This document shows, one piece after another, positions 1 to 8,876 of a DNA stretch of 64,000 nucleotides. The notes under the pieces are model-generated. The model did not search any database and was not told where the DNA came from. It saw nothing but the letters and a program-made list of their open reading frames with translations. Source of the stretch: Paenarthrobacter sp. GOM3 (GTDB lineage Bacteria > Actinomycetota > Actinomycetes > Actinomycetales > Micrococcaceae); assembly GCF_018215265.2 (NCBI RefSeq), contig NZ_CP136562.1:434001-498000 (forward strand). Reading direction: 5' to 3'. Made by a program: the position numbers and the translations under genes. The stretch's first letter is position 1. Every line of letters begins with the position of its first letter.

Positions 1-674
1 ACCGGGTACGAGGTGTGGGTATGTTCCACCAGTTTGGCGCGCGAGGTGGTCCCGGACGTGAAGTAGAGGAGCAGCGTCTCATGGGCGCGGGTGGGGGCGT
101 CGGGCGTGAAGTCGGTGCCGGCGTCGTACGAATCCGCGTACTGTTTTGCCTGCTGATTGGCGCTTTCCGCGCCGACCTCGATCAGGGTGTAATCGCCTTG
201 CACGGAATCGAACTTGCCGATGTTGGCGCTTCCGACGGCGACCCAACCTGCCCCGCCGCGCTCCACCCGGTCCTGGAGGTCGCGGGCACCCATAAGAGTG
301 GTGGTGGGAATCATGACGATGCCCAGCTTGATGCCGGCCAGCATGAGTTCCCAGAGTTCCACCTGGTTGCCGAGCATGATGATCATATGGTCGCCGCGCT
401 TGACGCCCTGGCTCCGCAGCCAGTTGGCAACCTGGGACGACCGCTCCGATAGGTCGCGGTAGGTGCGCCGGGTTGAGCTGCCGTCCTGTTCCACGATCAC
501 CAGTGCCGGCTTGGTGCCCTTGGTCTCATCCGCAGCGATGTGATCGAACCAGTCGAGGGCGAAGTTGAAGTACTCAAAGCGCGGCCACTCGAATTCTGCG
601 TGCGCCAGTTTGTAGTTTTCGCGCAGTTCCAGCAGCCGGTCGCGGGCCGCACGGAAGTCTTCTGTGACTGTCAT
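1..674 (-). CDS. Acyl-CoA synthetase (AMP-binding), N-terminal part, cut by the window edge
   Basis: Acyl-adenylate-forming ligase that would activate a carboxylic acid to its CoA thioester using ATP. About 224 N-terminal residues are visible; the rest lies left of the window. The phosphate-binding loop reads YFTSGTTSRAKLVEH (residues about 204-218): the first part matches the family, while the usual Gly after TT is Ser, as I recall for medium-chain/acetate-type ligases. The start is the ATG at 674; the ORF is open to position 1. It is divergent from the acyl-CoA dehydrogenase at 808, suggesting one fatty- or branched-acid pathway with a shared 133-bp promoter region. Substrate cannot be told from this half. 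Confidence 0.88.
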   Translation of the reverse strand, partial: MTVTEDFRAARDRLLELRENYKLAHAEFEWPRFEYFNFALDWFDHIAADETKGTKPALVIVEQDGSSTRRTYRDLSERSSQVANWLRSQGVKRGDHMIIMLGNQVELWELMLAGIKLGIVMIPTTTLMGARDLQDRVERGGAGWVAVGSANIGKFDSVQGDYTLIEVGAESANQQAKQYADSYDAGTDFTPDAPTRAHETLLLYFTSGTTSRAKLVEHTHTSYP

Positions 675-724
675 AGTCCGCCTTTCGCCTTCGGGTTGAC
701 CTGGCATCCTCGCCGAAGTCCCCG

Positions 725-758
725 CCTAGTGATCCACATCACCTTGCAATATACTAGG
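725..758. promoter_or_regulatory. Possible operator in the divergent acyl-CoA promoter region
   Basis: CCTAGT (725-730) and ACTAGG (753-758) form a short inverted repeat with a 22-bp spacer in the region between the divergent ligase and dehydrogenase genes. It could bind a regulator acting on both, but six-base arms may be chance. Confidence 0.25.
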
Positions 759-807
759 ACATCCAAGGGTTTGGAAGAGCCTGCACGGGACATGACGAAG
801 GGGTCCA

Positions 808-2025
808 ATGCTCGACGAAAAAGCTGCTGGCACCACTACAAGTGGCGCGGCAACAGAACACGTCCTCCCTCCCTATCCGGAGGCGGACCTGATGCACGTC
901 ATCGATCTACTGCCCGAAGGGGAGCGCGCGCGGTACCTCGAGATCCGGGAGTTCTTGCAGGCGCGCATCCGGGCGGCCAGCATCGACTACTGGAACCGCG
1001 AAGAATTCCCGTTCGGGTTGCTCGCCGACATGGCCAAGTACGGGCTCGGTGGGCTCCAGACCGACGGTTCCTCCAAGCTGTTCAAGGGCCTCATGTACAC
1101 CGAAATTGCCAGGGCGGACGTGTCTCTCTCGGCCCTGGTGGGAATCCACAACGAACTCATCGTGGGCATGATCAACGAGCTCGGCTCCGACGAGCAGAAG
1201 CAGAAGTGGTTGCCCGGCCTCGAATCCTTGACCCAGTTGGGCGCCTTCGCGCTCACGGAACCGGACCACGGCTCCGACATCGCCGGAGGACTCTCGACGA
1301 CGGCGCGGCGCGACGGCGGCGAATGGGTCATCAACGGTGCCAAGCGCTGGATTGGGGCAGCTACCATTGCCGACTTCGCGTTGGTCTGGGCCCGCGATGA
1401 GGGCGACGGGCACATCAAGGGTTTCATCGTGGAAACAGACCGGGCTGGCTTCACGGCCACCAAGATCTCCAACAAGATTGGCCTTCGCATCATGCAGAAT
1501 GCGGACATCATGCTGGATGATGTCCGCATTCCTGAATCAAATCTCCTTCCCGGGGCCTCCGAATTTTCCCGGGCCAACGACCTCTTGCGTGATTCCCGGG
1601 CCTGGGTTGGCTGGCAGGCCGCGGGAATTCAGCTCGCTGCCTTCGATATTGCCCGTGCCTACGCGCTGGAACGCCGGCAGTTCGGCAAGGAACTGGCCAA
1701 GTTTCAGTTGGTGCAACAGCAACTCGCGGACATCCTCGGCAACGCCAACGCGTCGCTGTCCATGATGGTGGAACTTGCCCGGATCCAGCAGGCCGGCAAG
1801 CTCGAAATGGTCCAGGCCGCCATGTGCAAAGCCACCACCACAAGGCTGGCACGCTCCTCGGTGGCCATGGGCCGCTCATTGCTTGGAGGGAACGGGATCA
1901 CCACGGATTACGAGATGGGCAAGCTCTTCGGAGACGCCGAGATCCTGTACACCTATGAGGGCAGTTACGAGATCAACTCGCTCATTGTTGCCCGGGCAGT
2001 GACGGGAAAGTCGGCGTTCGTCTGA
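808..2025 (+). CDS. Acyl-CoA dehydrogenase, glutaryl-CoA dehydrogenase-like
   Basis: FAD-dependent acyl-CoA dehydrogenase, 405 residues, normal family length. Oxidises an acyl-CoA at alpha-beta and passes electrons to ETF. Visible marks: the FAD/substrate motif AFALTEPDHGSD (about 149-160), WIGAATIADFALVWAR, and the C-terminal YEGSYEINSLIVARAVTG. The Glu in YEG (about residue 384) sits where glutaryl-CoA dehydrogenases carry the catalytic base. Start ATG 808 is preceded by GAAGGGG. The divergent ligase neighbour could supply its CoA substrate. Whether it decarboxylates, like true glutaryl-CoA dehydrogenase, is not decidable here. Confidence 0.9.
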   Translation: MLDEKAAGTTTSGAATEHVLPPYPEADLMHVIDLLPEGERARYLEIREFLQARIRAASIDYWNREEFPFGLLADMAKYGLGGLQTDGSSKLFKGLMYTEIARADVSLSALVGIHNELIVGMINELGSDEQKQKWLPGLESLTQLGAFALTEPDHGSDIAGGLSTTARRDGGEWVINGAKRWIGAATIADFALVWARDEGDGHIKGFIVETDRAGFTATKISNKIGLRIMQNADIMLDDVRIPESNLLPGASEFSRANDLLRDSRAWVGWQAAGIQLAAFDIARAYALERRQFGKELAKFQLVQQQLADILGNANASLSMMVELARIQQAGKLEMVQAAMCKATTTRLARSSVAMGRSLLGGNGITTDYEMGKLFGDAEILYTYEGSYEINSLIVARAVTGKSAFV

Positions 2026-2034
2026 GGCTGCACG

Positions 2035-3630
2035 CTAGGAATTTTGGGCGACCACCAGGTCCGGGTCCGGGCCCGGGGATGGGGACGGCGATGGGGCCGC
2101 GGCTGCGTGTTCAGCCAGGACTCCGGTCCGGTGCCTGATGCGGAGGCGGTAGAGCAGTGTTCCGCCGATGACGACTACCGCGACGAACATGACACCGCCC
2201 CATTGCAGGTACCACTCAAAGGGCGGCACCGAGTTGTAGATCTCCGGCCGTGGCCACACCAGGTTCAGTGTCATGGCCGCGCCCCAGAGCACGGCCAGGA
2301 TGTTCACCGGCAGGCCCCATTTGCCCAGGCTGAATCCGGGTTCTGACCCGTCGTCCTTCAATGGCCACTTCTTGAGGAACCGGCGCCGCAGCATCGGTAC
2401 CGTAACCAGCAGGTAGGAGAGGTAGATCAGGACGATGCTGATGCTGGAAAGGATGGTGAAGATGGCTGGCTGGGAGATGTTGACGAGCAGGGGAATCACT
2501 GCCACCACGCCGATGACGATGGCCGCCACGGTGGGGGTTTTCCGGGTGGGGTGCACCCTGCTGAGCTGACGGCTGAAGGGAAGGTTGTTGTCCCTTGCCA
2601 TAGCGAACATCATCCGGATGGCCGCAGCGTGGACGGCCAGCGTGCAGACCACGACGGCCACTACGATGCACGCCAGGAACGCCTTGCCGAAGGGTCCGCC
2701 CAGCACCGAAAGCACGATGTACTGCAGGCCGCCGTCAGCAGCCCCAATCTTGGGATCGGAGAGATCCGGCGCGGCCAGTATTCCGCCCAGCAGGAGCAGG
2801 CCGCCCAGGAGGAAGGACGCCGTGACAGCGCGGAGGATAGCCTTGGGAGCCGTCTTCTTGGGGTCCTTGGTTTCTTCGCCCAGTGAGCTCGCCGTGTCGA
2901 ATCCGTACATGACGTAACCGGAAGCCATGGCGGCAATCAGGAACACTCCGAAGAAGCCCAGGGGTTGTCCTTCGCCGAACCCGGCAGTGTCCAGGAGGAC
3001 TTCCGGGCCCCGCACCGCGTGCCAGATGAGCGCCACGATAAGCAGGACGGCCGCAACGAGTTCCACGAACACACCCACGCTGTTGATCATGGTCATGAGT
3101 TTCACGCCGAAAGCGTTGATGAGTGTGGAGATGCCGATCATGATGCTGGCAAGGATGACCCCGTTCACCGCGAAGTCGTAAGGGCCGGTTCCATCACCCA
3201 CCAGTTGGAAGCCGCTCCAGATCTGCGGCAAGGTGATTTGGAGGGCCAGGGCGACGGACCCCAGGGCCATGATCGAGGAGAGCAGCAGCAGCCACCCCGC
3301 CAGCCAGGCCCACGTTCCGCTGGAGAGCCTCTTGGCCCAGTTGTAGACCGATCCGGCCACCGGATAGCGTCCGGCCAGCTCTGCAAAGCACAAGGCGACC
3401 ATCAACTGGCCGACAAAGACGATGGGCCACGACCAGGCGTAGGCGGGTCCCGCCGTCGAAAATCCGAAGTAGAACAGTTGGAAAACGCCGGTGAGGATGG
3501 AGATGTAGCTGACGCCGGCCGCGAAGCTGGCGAACTTACCGATGCTGCGGTCAAGGGTTTGGGCGTAGCCAAACTCGTCCATGCCGCTTGCGTCGCTCTT
3601 GCGGGGTCCTAATTTGCTGGGTTCTGACAT
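2035..3630 (-). CDS. APC-family permease, probable choline or amine uptake
   Basis: Amino acid/polyamine/organocation permease of about 531 residues with roughly 12 hydrophobic segments; the N-terminal GYAQTLDRSIGKFASFAAGVSYIS region is typical of the GABA/choline-permease branch. Start ATG 3630 is chosen because AGGAG lies 6 nt upstream; longer starts at 3651 and 3681 lack this. It lies next to codA-betB and has the same paired TTGAAC operators, so uptake of choline or a related quaternary amine is the likely role (inference). The promoter is about 210 bp upstream and the message first reads a 64-residue ORF whose stop overlaps the permease ribosome site. Confidence 0.85.
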   Translation of the reverse strand: MSEPSKLGPRKSDASGMDEFGYAQTLDRSIGKFASFAAGVSYISILTGVFQLFYFGFSTAGPAYAWSWPIVFVGQLMVALCFAELAGRYPVAGSVYNWAKRLSSGTWAWLAGWLLLLSSIMALGSVALALQITLPQIWSGFQLVGDGTGPYDFAVNGVILASIMIGISTLINAFGVKLMTMINSVGVFVELVAAVLLIVALIWHAVRGPEVLLDTAGFGEGQPLGFFGVFLIAAMASGYVMYGFDTASSLGEETKDPKKTAPKAILRAVTASFLLGGLLLLGGILAAPDLSDPKIGAADGGLQYIVLSVLGGPFGKAFLACIVVAVVVCTLAVHAAAIRMMFAMARDNNLPFSRQLSRVHPTRKTPTVAAIVIGVVAVIPLLVNISQPAIFTILSSISIVLIYLSYLLVTVPMLRRRFLKKWPLKDDGSEPGFSLGKWGLPVNILAVLWGAAMTLNLVWPRPEIYNSVPPFEWYLQWGGVMFVAVVVIGGTLLYRLRIRHRTGVLAEHAAAAPSPSPSPGPDPDLVVAQNS

Positions 3631-3638
3631 TCGAACTC

Positions 3639-3833
3639 CTAACTCAGACATGCGCGAATGGTGCTGACCTGCGGCCGCCATTGGACGCAGTCGAAATCAA
3701 AAGACCGGGCACCGCTTTGTGCCTCCGGCTGTTTTTCCCCCAAGTTATTGCGTGGCTGGCTGGGGCAATCGAGGTATTCGAGGTCCAGGCCATGGCCGCC
3801 AAGCCGCAACCGTTCAGGTGTGGCGTGGGTCAT
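3639..3833 (-). CDS. Predicted leaderless 64-residue leader ORF ahead of the permease
   Basis: Small ORF beginning MTHATPERLRLGG. Its ATG (3833) lies 6 nt after a predicted -10 (TAACCT, 3840-3845), so the mRNA would start at or beside the ATG. Its TAG is inside the AGGAG site of the permease, giving potential coupling. The first codons and upstream DNA closely match the betB start (ATGACCCA-GCCACA in both), suggesting the leader arose by duplication of the betB promoter and 5' end. The remaining residues do not resemble BetB or any family I know. It may be a regulatory leader or only a fossil. Confidence 0.45.
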   Translation of the reverse strand: MTHATPERLRLGGHGLDLEYLDCPSQPRNNLGEKQPEAQSGARSFDFDCVQWRPQVSTIRACLS

Positions 3834-3839
3834 AGAAGC

Positions 3840-3892
3840 AGGTTAGTTGAGTTTGAACATGCGTTCAAGACTTGCTTATGAACAAATGTTCA
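3840..3892 (-). promoter_or_regulatory. Promoter and paired TGAAC operators of the permease
   Basis: Minus-strand promoter: -35 TTGAAC (3863-3868), 17-bp spacer, -10 TAACCT (3840-3845). Two palindromes overlap or flank it: TTGAAC-4-GTTCAA (3853-3868) and TGAACA-2-TGTTCA (3879-3892), centres 25 bp apart. The same arrangement is found before betB (7177-7228). A TetR-type repressor such as BetI would fit; the regulator is inferred. Confidence 0.7.
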
Positions 3893-3952
3893 AGAATAAT
3901 GCGGGGTCTTTTTCGGTCCCGCCGGGCGTGTGAAAATGCGCGTGAGGACGCG

Positions 3953-3995
3953 GAAAACCGCGGCGGGGGTGCGGACACCCTCCACCGTGGTTTTC
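3953..3995 (-). terminator. Hairpin downstream of codA
   Basis: GAAAACC (3953-3959) pairs with GGTTTTC (3989-3995), with an inner GGGTG/CACCC stem (3967-3971, 3976-3980). It follows the codA stop and precedes the permease operators, so it may insulate the two units. There is no clear U-run, hence moderate confidence. Confidence 0.45.
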
Positions 3996-4016
3996 GCCCG
4001 ACTGTCACCCCCTGCT

Positions 4017-5657
4017 TTAGGCAAGGGACAGGCTGAAGTCCGCCTCCGTCGTCGTGGTTTCCTCCGTCCTGCCGCCCCGAATGAGGTCTGCGCATCGCTC
4101 GCCAATCATCATGACCGTGATGTTGGGATTCACGGTGACGTGTTCGGGCATGACGGAGGCGTCGGCCACCCGCAGCCCGGTGACGCCCTTGACGCGGAGC
4201 TCGGGATCCAGTGGTGACATATCGTCGCCAATCGGTCCCATGCGGACCGTTCCCACAGGGTGGTAGACGGTGTTGTGGGTCTTGCGGATGTAATCCTGCA
4301 GTTCCTCGTCGGTCTGGGCCTCGATACCGGGGGAGAGCTCCCGCCCGGTCCATTCGGACATGGCTGGCTGGGCGGCGATTTCCCGGGCCTTGCGGATGCC
4401 GGCGACCATGACCCGCATGTCATGCCCCTCAGGATCGGTGAAGTAGCGGGGATCCACCATGGGCTTGTCGCGGAAGTCCCGGCTACGCAGGCGGACGGTC
4501 CCGCGGGAACGGGCGTGGGTGACGTTCGGAGTGAGGCTGAAGCCGTTTTCGGTGGTGGGGTAGCCGTACCGCAGGGTGTTCATGTCGAAGGGCACGGAGC
4601 CGTAGTGCATCATCAGGTCCGGGCGGTCCAGGCCCTCCTCCGTGGGGGTGAAGATGCCGATCTCCCACCACTGCGTGGAAGTCTGCACCATGGGCTGCTT
4701 GGCCTCGTACTGCACGACGCCTTCCGGATGGTCCTGGAGGTGTTCGCCCACCCCGGGAGAATCCGCGATGACCTCGATGCCGTGTGAGAGCAGGTGCTCA
4801 GCCGGGCCTATGCCCGAGAGCATGAGGAGCTTGGGGGAATCGATCGCGCCAGTAGACAGGATGACCTCGCGATGCGCGTTCAGCCTGTGCGTCCGGCCGA
4901 ACGCCGAGTCGACGACGTCGACGCCGGTGCAGCGCTTGTCGGCGTCGAACACCAGCTGGCGGGCCCGGAGGCCGGTCAGCAGCGTGAAGTTCCCACGCTC
5001 CATAATGGGGTGGATGTAGGAGACCGAGCTGGAGGAGCGGGTCCCGTCCGTGCGGCGGTTGATCTGGAAGAAGTTGGCGCCGTTGATGACGGTGGTTCCG
5101 TCATTGAACTTTGCGCGGGGAATGCCGGCTTGCTCGCAGGCATCCAGGAGTGCCACGCCGGCGGGGTCCGCCGGGGGCACGTTCATCAGGTGCACCGGTC
5201 CTGAGTCACCGTGGTGGGGAGCGTCCGGGCCGGCGTCCTCGTTGGTTTCCAGCCGCTGGTACAAGGGCCAGGCGGCGGCAGCGTTCCAGCCGGTGGCGCC
5301 GTACTTCGACTCCCACTCGTCCAGGTCCTCGCGGGGAGCCCAGAAAGCGATGCAGGAGTTATGGCTGGAGCAGCCACCCATGACCTTGGCCCGGGCGTGG
5401 CGCATGAAGGAGTTGCCGTTTTCCTGGGGTTCCACTGGGTAGTCCCAGTCGTACCCTGACTCCAGCAGTTCCATCCAACGGTCAAGCTGGAGGATCTCCG
5501 GAATTCCGCGGTCATCCGGGCCGGCTTCCACCAGCGCCACCGTGACGGCAGGGTCTTCGCTTAGCCTGGCGGCGACGGCAGCTCCGGCAGATCCGCCGCC
5601 AATGACGACGTAGTCGAAACCGCGCTCATTGAGGTTCCCGATGTTGTCGATGTGCAT
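4017..5657 (-). CDS. codA: Choline oxidase
   Basis: FAD enzyme of the GMC oxidoreductase family that oxidises choline to glycine betaine in two steps with O2, giving H2O2. Length is 546 residues, the same as the Arthrobacter globiformis enzyme as I remember it. Seen: Rossmann motif VVIGGGSAGAAVAARL (17-32), His99 (covalent FAD attachment in the family) within GGCSSHNSC, Val464 and His466 in THNTVYHPVGT, and Asn510 in VTVNPN, all at the published residue numbers. The ATG abuts the betB stop (no spacer), and AAGGAG lies inside the betB end, so the two are co-translated. Product serves osmoprotection or growth on choline. Confidence 0.97.
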   Translation of the reverse strand: MHIDNIGNLNERGFDYVVIGGGSAGAAVAARLSEDPAVTVALVEAGPDDRGIPEILQLDRWMELLESGYDWDYPVEPQENGNSFMRHARAKVMGGCSSHNSCIAFWAPREDLDEWESKYGATGWNAAAAWPLYQRLETNEDAGPDAPHHGDSGPVHLMNVPPADPAGVALLDACEQAGIPRAKFNDGTTVINGANFFQINRRTDGTRSSSSVSYIHPIMERGNFTLLTGLRARQLVFDADKRCTGVDVVDSAFGRTHRLNAHREVILSTGAIDSPKLLMLSGIGPAEHLLSHGIEVIADSPGVGEHLQDHPEGVVQYEAKQPMVQTSTQWWEIGIFTPTEEGLDRPDLMMHYGSVPFDMNTLRYGYPTTENGFSLTPNVTHARSRGTVRLRSRDFRDKPMVDPRYFTDPEGHDMRVMVAGIRKAREIAAQPAMSEWTGRELSPGIEAQTDEELQDYIRKTHNTVYHPVGTVRMGPIGDDMSPLDPELRVKGVTGLRVADASVMPEHVTVNPNITVMMIGERCADLIRGGRTEETTTTEADFSLSLA

Positions 5658-7169
5658 CTAGTTCTCCTTGCCGTGGTCAGCAAACCAGCCGGTCACCTGC
5701 GGGCTGGTGTTCTGGTAGATGTGCTTGGCTTCCTGGTATTCGGCAAGCCCGGTGGGACCGAGCTCGCGGCCCACGCCGGACTGCCCGAAGCCGCCCCATT
5801 CGGCCTGCGGAAGGTAGGGGTGGTAGTCGTTGATCCAGACCGTGCCGTGACGCAAACGGCCCGCTACCCGCTGGGCCTTGCCGGCATCCTGGGTCCAGAC
5901 GGCACCGGCCAGCCCGTAGATGGTGTCGTTGGCAGTGGCTACTGCTTCGTCTTCCGTGCGGAAGGTCTCCACCGTCACTACCGGGCCGAAGGCCTCGTCG
6001 ACCACAACCGACATTCCCCGCTGGACGCGGTCCAGGATGGTGGGCTGGTAGTAGAACCCGGCGTCGAACTTCTCACCTTCAGGTGCCGCGCCACCGCACC
6101 GCAACCGCGCGCCTTCCTCGACACCGCGCTGGACGTAGGCGTCCACCTTCTCGCGGTGTGCCGCGGAAATCAGTGGCCCGGTTTCGGCGGACTCGTCGAA
6201 AGGACCACCGAGGCGGATGTTGTTGGCCTTGCGGACCAGTTCGTCGACGAATCGCTCGGCGATGGATTCCTCCACCACCAGGCGCGCCCCGGCGGAGCAA
6301 ACCTGTCCTGAGTGGACGAAGGCGCCGTTGAGCGCATTGTCGACGGCGGCGTCGAAGTCAGCGTCCGCAAACACGACGTTGGGGTTCTTGCCGCCGAGCT
6401 CCAGCGCCACCTTTTTCACGGTGCCGGCCGCGGCTGCTGCGATGCGCTTGCCGGTTTCCAAGCCGCCCGTGAAGGAAACCAGGTCAATGTCGGGGTGCTC
6501 CGTGAGTGGCACGCCCGCTTTCGCGCCGGGGCCGGTCACCAGGTTGGCGACGCCGTCCGGCAGGCCAAGGTCCTTCAGCAGCTGCATGGCAAGGATTGCG
6601 GTGGATGGGGTCAGCTCGGCGGGCTTCAGGACGAAGGTGCATCCAGCCGCCAGTGCGGGCGCGATCTTCCAGGCGGCCTGCAGCAGCGGGTAGTTCCACG
6701 GCGTGATCAAGCCGCAAACGCCAACGGGTTCGTACACAATCCGGCTGACGACGTCGGGATTTCCGGCGTCCACTACACGGCCCGGCTGCTGGCCGGCGAG
6801 CCTTCCAAAGTATTCAAAGCAGGCAGCGATGTCGTCCATATCAATCCGGCTTTCGACAATGCGCTTGCCGGTGTCGAGGGATTCGGCGCGGGCGAACTTC
6901 TCCCGGCGCTCGCGAAGTTCAGCGGCGACCTTGAGCAGGAACGCGCCCCTGTCGGGAGCGGGGACCGAGGACCAAACGCCGGAATCGAACGCAGCGCGGG
7001 CTGCAGAGATGGCGCGCTCGGCATCCTCGCGTCCAGCTTCGGACACCGTGGCGACCAGTTCGCCGTCGGCCGGGTTGCGGATTTCGCGGACCGCGCCGGA
7101 TGCTGCCGGCTGCCATGAGCCGTTGATGAAAAGAGTGGAGGCGGAATCGGAAAATGTGGCTTGGGTCAT
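5658..7169 (-). CDS. betB: Betaine-aldehyde dehydrogenase
   Basis: NAD(P)-dependent aldehyde dehydrogenase, 503 residues, oxidising betaine aldehyde to glycine betaine. Seen: Asn159 in TPWN, Glu257 in LELGG, catalytic Cys291 in GQVCSAG, and the C-terminal GGFGQSGVGRELG. First gene of a two-gene unit with codA. Start ATG 7169 (MTQATF) is chosen over the upstream 7205 ATG, because a -10 TAATCT lies only 7 nt upstream of it: the upstream start would be outside the transcript. No Shine-Dalgarno is present, consistent with a leaderless mRNA. Since CodA can do both steps, BetB probably captures free aldehyde. Confidence 0.95.
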   Translation of the reverse strand: MTQATFSDSASTLFINGSWQPAASGAVREIRNPADGELVATVSEAGREDAERAISAARAAFDSGVWSSVPAPDRGAFLLKVAAELRERREKFARAESLDTGKRIVESRIDMDDIAACFEYFGRLAGQQPGRVVDAGNPDVVSRIVYEPVGVCGLITPWNYPLLQAAWKIAPALAAGCTFVLKPAELTPSTAILAMQLLKDLGLPDGVANLVTGPGAKAGVPLTEHPDIDLVSFTGGLETGKRIAAAAAGTVKKVALELGGKNPNVVFADADFDAAVDNALNGAFVHSGQVCSAGARLVVEESIAERFVDELVRKANNIRLGGPFDESAETGPLISAAHREKVDAYVQRGVEEGARLRCGGAAPEGEKFDAGFYYQPTILDRVQRGMSVVVDEAFGPVVTVETFRTEDEAVATANDTIYGLAGAVWTQDAGKAQRVAGRLRHGTVWINDYHPYLPQAEWGGFGQSGVGRELGPTGLAEYQEAKHIYQNTSPQVTGWFADHGKEN

Positions 7170-7176
7170 ACGAAGC

Positions 7177-7228
7177 AGATTAGTGCACTTTGAACATCTG
7201 TTCAAGGAAAATTATGAACAGATGTTCA
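7177..7228. promoter_or_regulatory. betB-codA promoter with two TGAACA-TGTTCA operators
   Basis: Minus strand: -35 TTGAAC (7200-7205), 17-bp spacer, -10 TAATCT (7177-7182), predicting transcription from about the betB ATG. Palindromes: TTGAACA-2-TGTTCAA (7190-7205) and TGAACA-2-TGTTCA (7215-7228), centres 24 bp apart. On the plus strand, TTGAAC (7190-7195)-17-TATGAA (7213-7218) could serve the divergent molybdopterin gene, so one repressor could control both directions. About 65 bp align well with the permease control region at 3831-3895. Confidence 0.75.
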
Positions 7229-7273
7229 AAGTGACCCACCCATCCGCGCTCCCGGCCGCTACGAACCATTGAC

Positions 7274-8860
7274 ATGAAAAAGCTCGGAGACCGCACCAGA
7301 GGTACCCAAACCATGGCAGCGCTGGCAGGCGTGGTGTCCGCCGCCGTCGTGCTGGCCGTCGCCGAGCTGGTCGGCGCATTTTTCACCGCCAGGGCAACGC
7401 CGTTGTTCGCCCTGGGTTCGACGTTCATCGACTTCACGCCGCCGCCGCTGAAAGACTTTGCCATTGCCACGTTCGGCACCAACGACAAGGCTGCGCTGTT
7501 CGTGGGCATGGGCGTCACCATCGCTTTGCTGGCTTGCGTTTTGGGCATTGTGGCCTACCGGAAGTGGGCGCTGGGTGCCTTGGGTGTGCTCTTCATGGGC
7601 GCAGTGATCGTGGCTTGCGTCCTGACCCGTGCCGGTGTGGGCCCCGTCGACGCCATCCCTTCGGTCATCGGAACCATCGCCGGCCTCATCGTCCTTCGCC
7701 GCCTGATGGTGCCGTTGTGGGGATTGAAGTCGTGGCCTGAGGCTCCCGCCGATGTAGCAGCCGACGCCGACGCCCGGGTTGGCGGCGCCGGCGCCAGCCG
7801 CCGTCGTTTCTTTGCCGCCGCTGGGGTCACCGCTGTTGCCGCTGGAATAGCGGCGACCGGTGGCCGGCTGCTGAGCGCAGCGCGCAACAACGTGGCCCAA
7901 GCCCGGGATGCCTTGCGGCTGCCGACACCTGCCAGGGCCGCTGCGCCGGTGCCGGCGGGCGTACAGTCCCCCGTTTCGGGAGTCTTTCCCTGGCTGACAC
8001 CGAACAATGAGTTCTACCGCATTGATACTGCCTTGAGCGTCCCGGAAATCAACGTCAAGGATTGGGAACTGCGGGTGCACGGAATGGTTGAACAGGAGGT
8101 CACCCTGACGTTCCAGGACCTGCTCGACGCCGATCTGATCGAATCACACGTCACCCTCACCTGCGTATCCAACCCTGTGGGCGGAAAGCTTGCCGGTAAC
8201 GCCAAGTGGCTGGGCTTCCCCATCCGCGAAGTCCTGAAAAGGGCCAAGCCCAAGGAGGGGGCGGACATGGTGCTCTCGAGGTCCATTGACGGCTTCAGCG
8301 CCTCCACCCCGCTGGAAGTGCTGCAGGATGACCGAGATGCCATGCTGGCAATTGGAATGAACGGGGAGCCGCTTCCGGTGGAACACGGATACCCCGTCCG
8401 GATGGTGGTTCCGGGGCTGTACGGGTTTGTCTCCGCCACTAAATGGGTGGTGGAGCTGGAAGTCACCCGCTTCGCCGACAGCAAGGCTTACTGGACCGAA
8501 CGCGGGTGGTCAGAGCGTGGGCCCATCAAGACCATGGCACGTGTGGACGTCCCGAAGTCCTTCGCGAAGTTCCCGGCAGGGAAGGTCGCCGTCGGTGGCA
8601 CCGCATGGGCCCAGACGCGCGGCATCACCAAAGTGGAAGTCCAAATCGATGACGGCGAGTGGGTGGAGGCAAACCTGTCCACCGAAGCTTCCACCATCAC
8701 GTGGCGCCAGTGGTCCTACGAATGGGACGCCACGCCCGGCATTCACTACGTCAAGGCCAGGGCCACAGACGGCACCGGCGAAATCCAGACGGAGAAGCGC
8801 GCCGATCCGGTGCCCGACGGAGCCTCGGGTTGGCCGTCGGTGATGGTGACGGTTGAGTAG
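7274..8860 (+). CDS. Membrane-anchored molybdopterin-dependent oxidoreductase (sulfite oxidase/YedY type)
   Basis: 528 residues in two parts. Residues 1-150 hold about four hydrophobic segments; residues about 170-528 form a sulfite-oxidase-type molybdopterin domain followed by a Mo-co dimerisation domain. Cys297 in HVTLTCVSNPVGG is the expected molybdenum ligand. A second start at 7313 (MAALAG) is possible; no good ribosome site is seen for either. An RRRFFAAAG stretch near residue 176 resembles a Tat motif but sits internally, after the membrane segments, so the catalytic domain probably lies outside the membrane. Substrate is unknown. It faces betB across the shared operators. Confidence 0.88.
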   Translation: MKKLGDRTRGTQTMAALAGVVSAAVVLAVAELVGAFFTARATPLFALGSTFIDFTPPPLKDFAIATFGTNDKAALFVGMGVTIALLACVLGIVAYRKWALGALGVLFMGAVIVACVLTRAGVGPVDAIPSVIGTIAGLIVLRRLMVPLWGLKSWPEAPADVAADADARVGGAGASRRRFFAAAGVTAVAAGIAATGGRLLSAARNNVAQARDALRLPTPARAAAPVPAGVQSPVSGVFPWLTPNNEFYRIDTALSVPEINVKDWELRVHGMVEQEVTLTFQDLLDADLIESHVTLTCVSNPVGGKLAGNAKWLGFPIREVLKRAKPKEGADMVLSRSIDGFSASTPLEVLQDDRDAMLAIGMNGEPLPVEHGYPVRMVVPGLYGFVSATKWVVELEVTRFADSKAYWTERGWSERGPIKTMARVDVPKSFAKFPAGKVAVGGTAWAQTRGITKVEVQIDDGEWVEANLSTEASTITWRQWSYEWDATPGIHYVKARATDGTGEIQTEKRADPVPDGASGWPSVMVTVE

Positions 8861-8876
8861 ACGCGCCACCCCCCGA

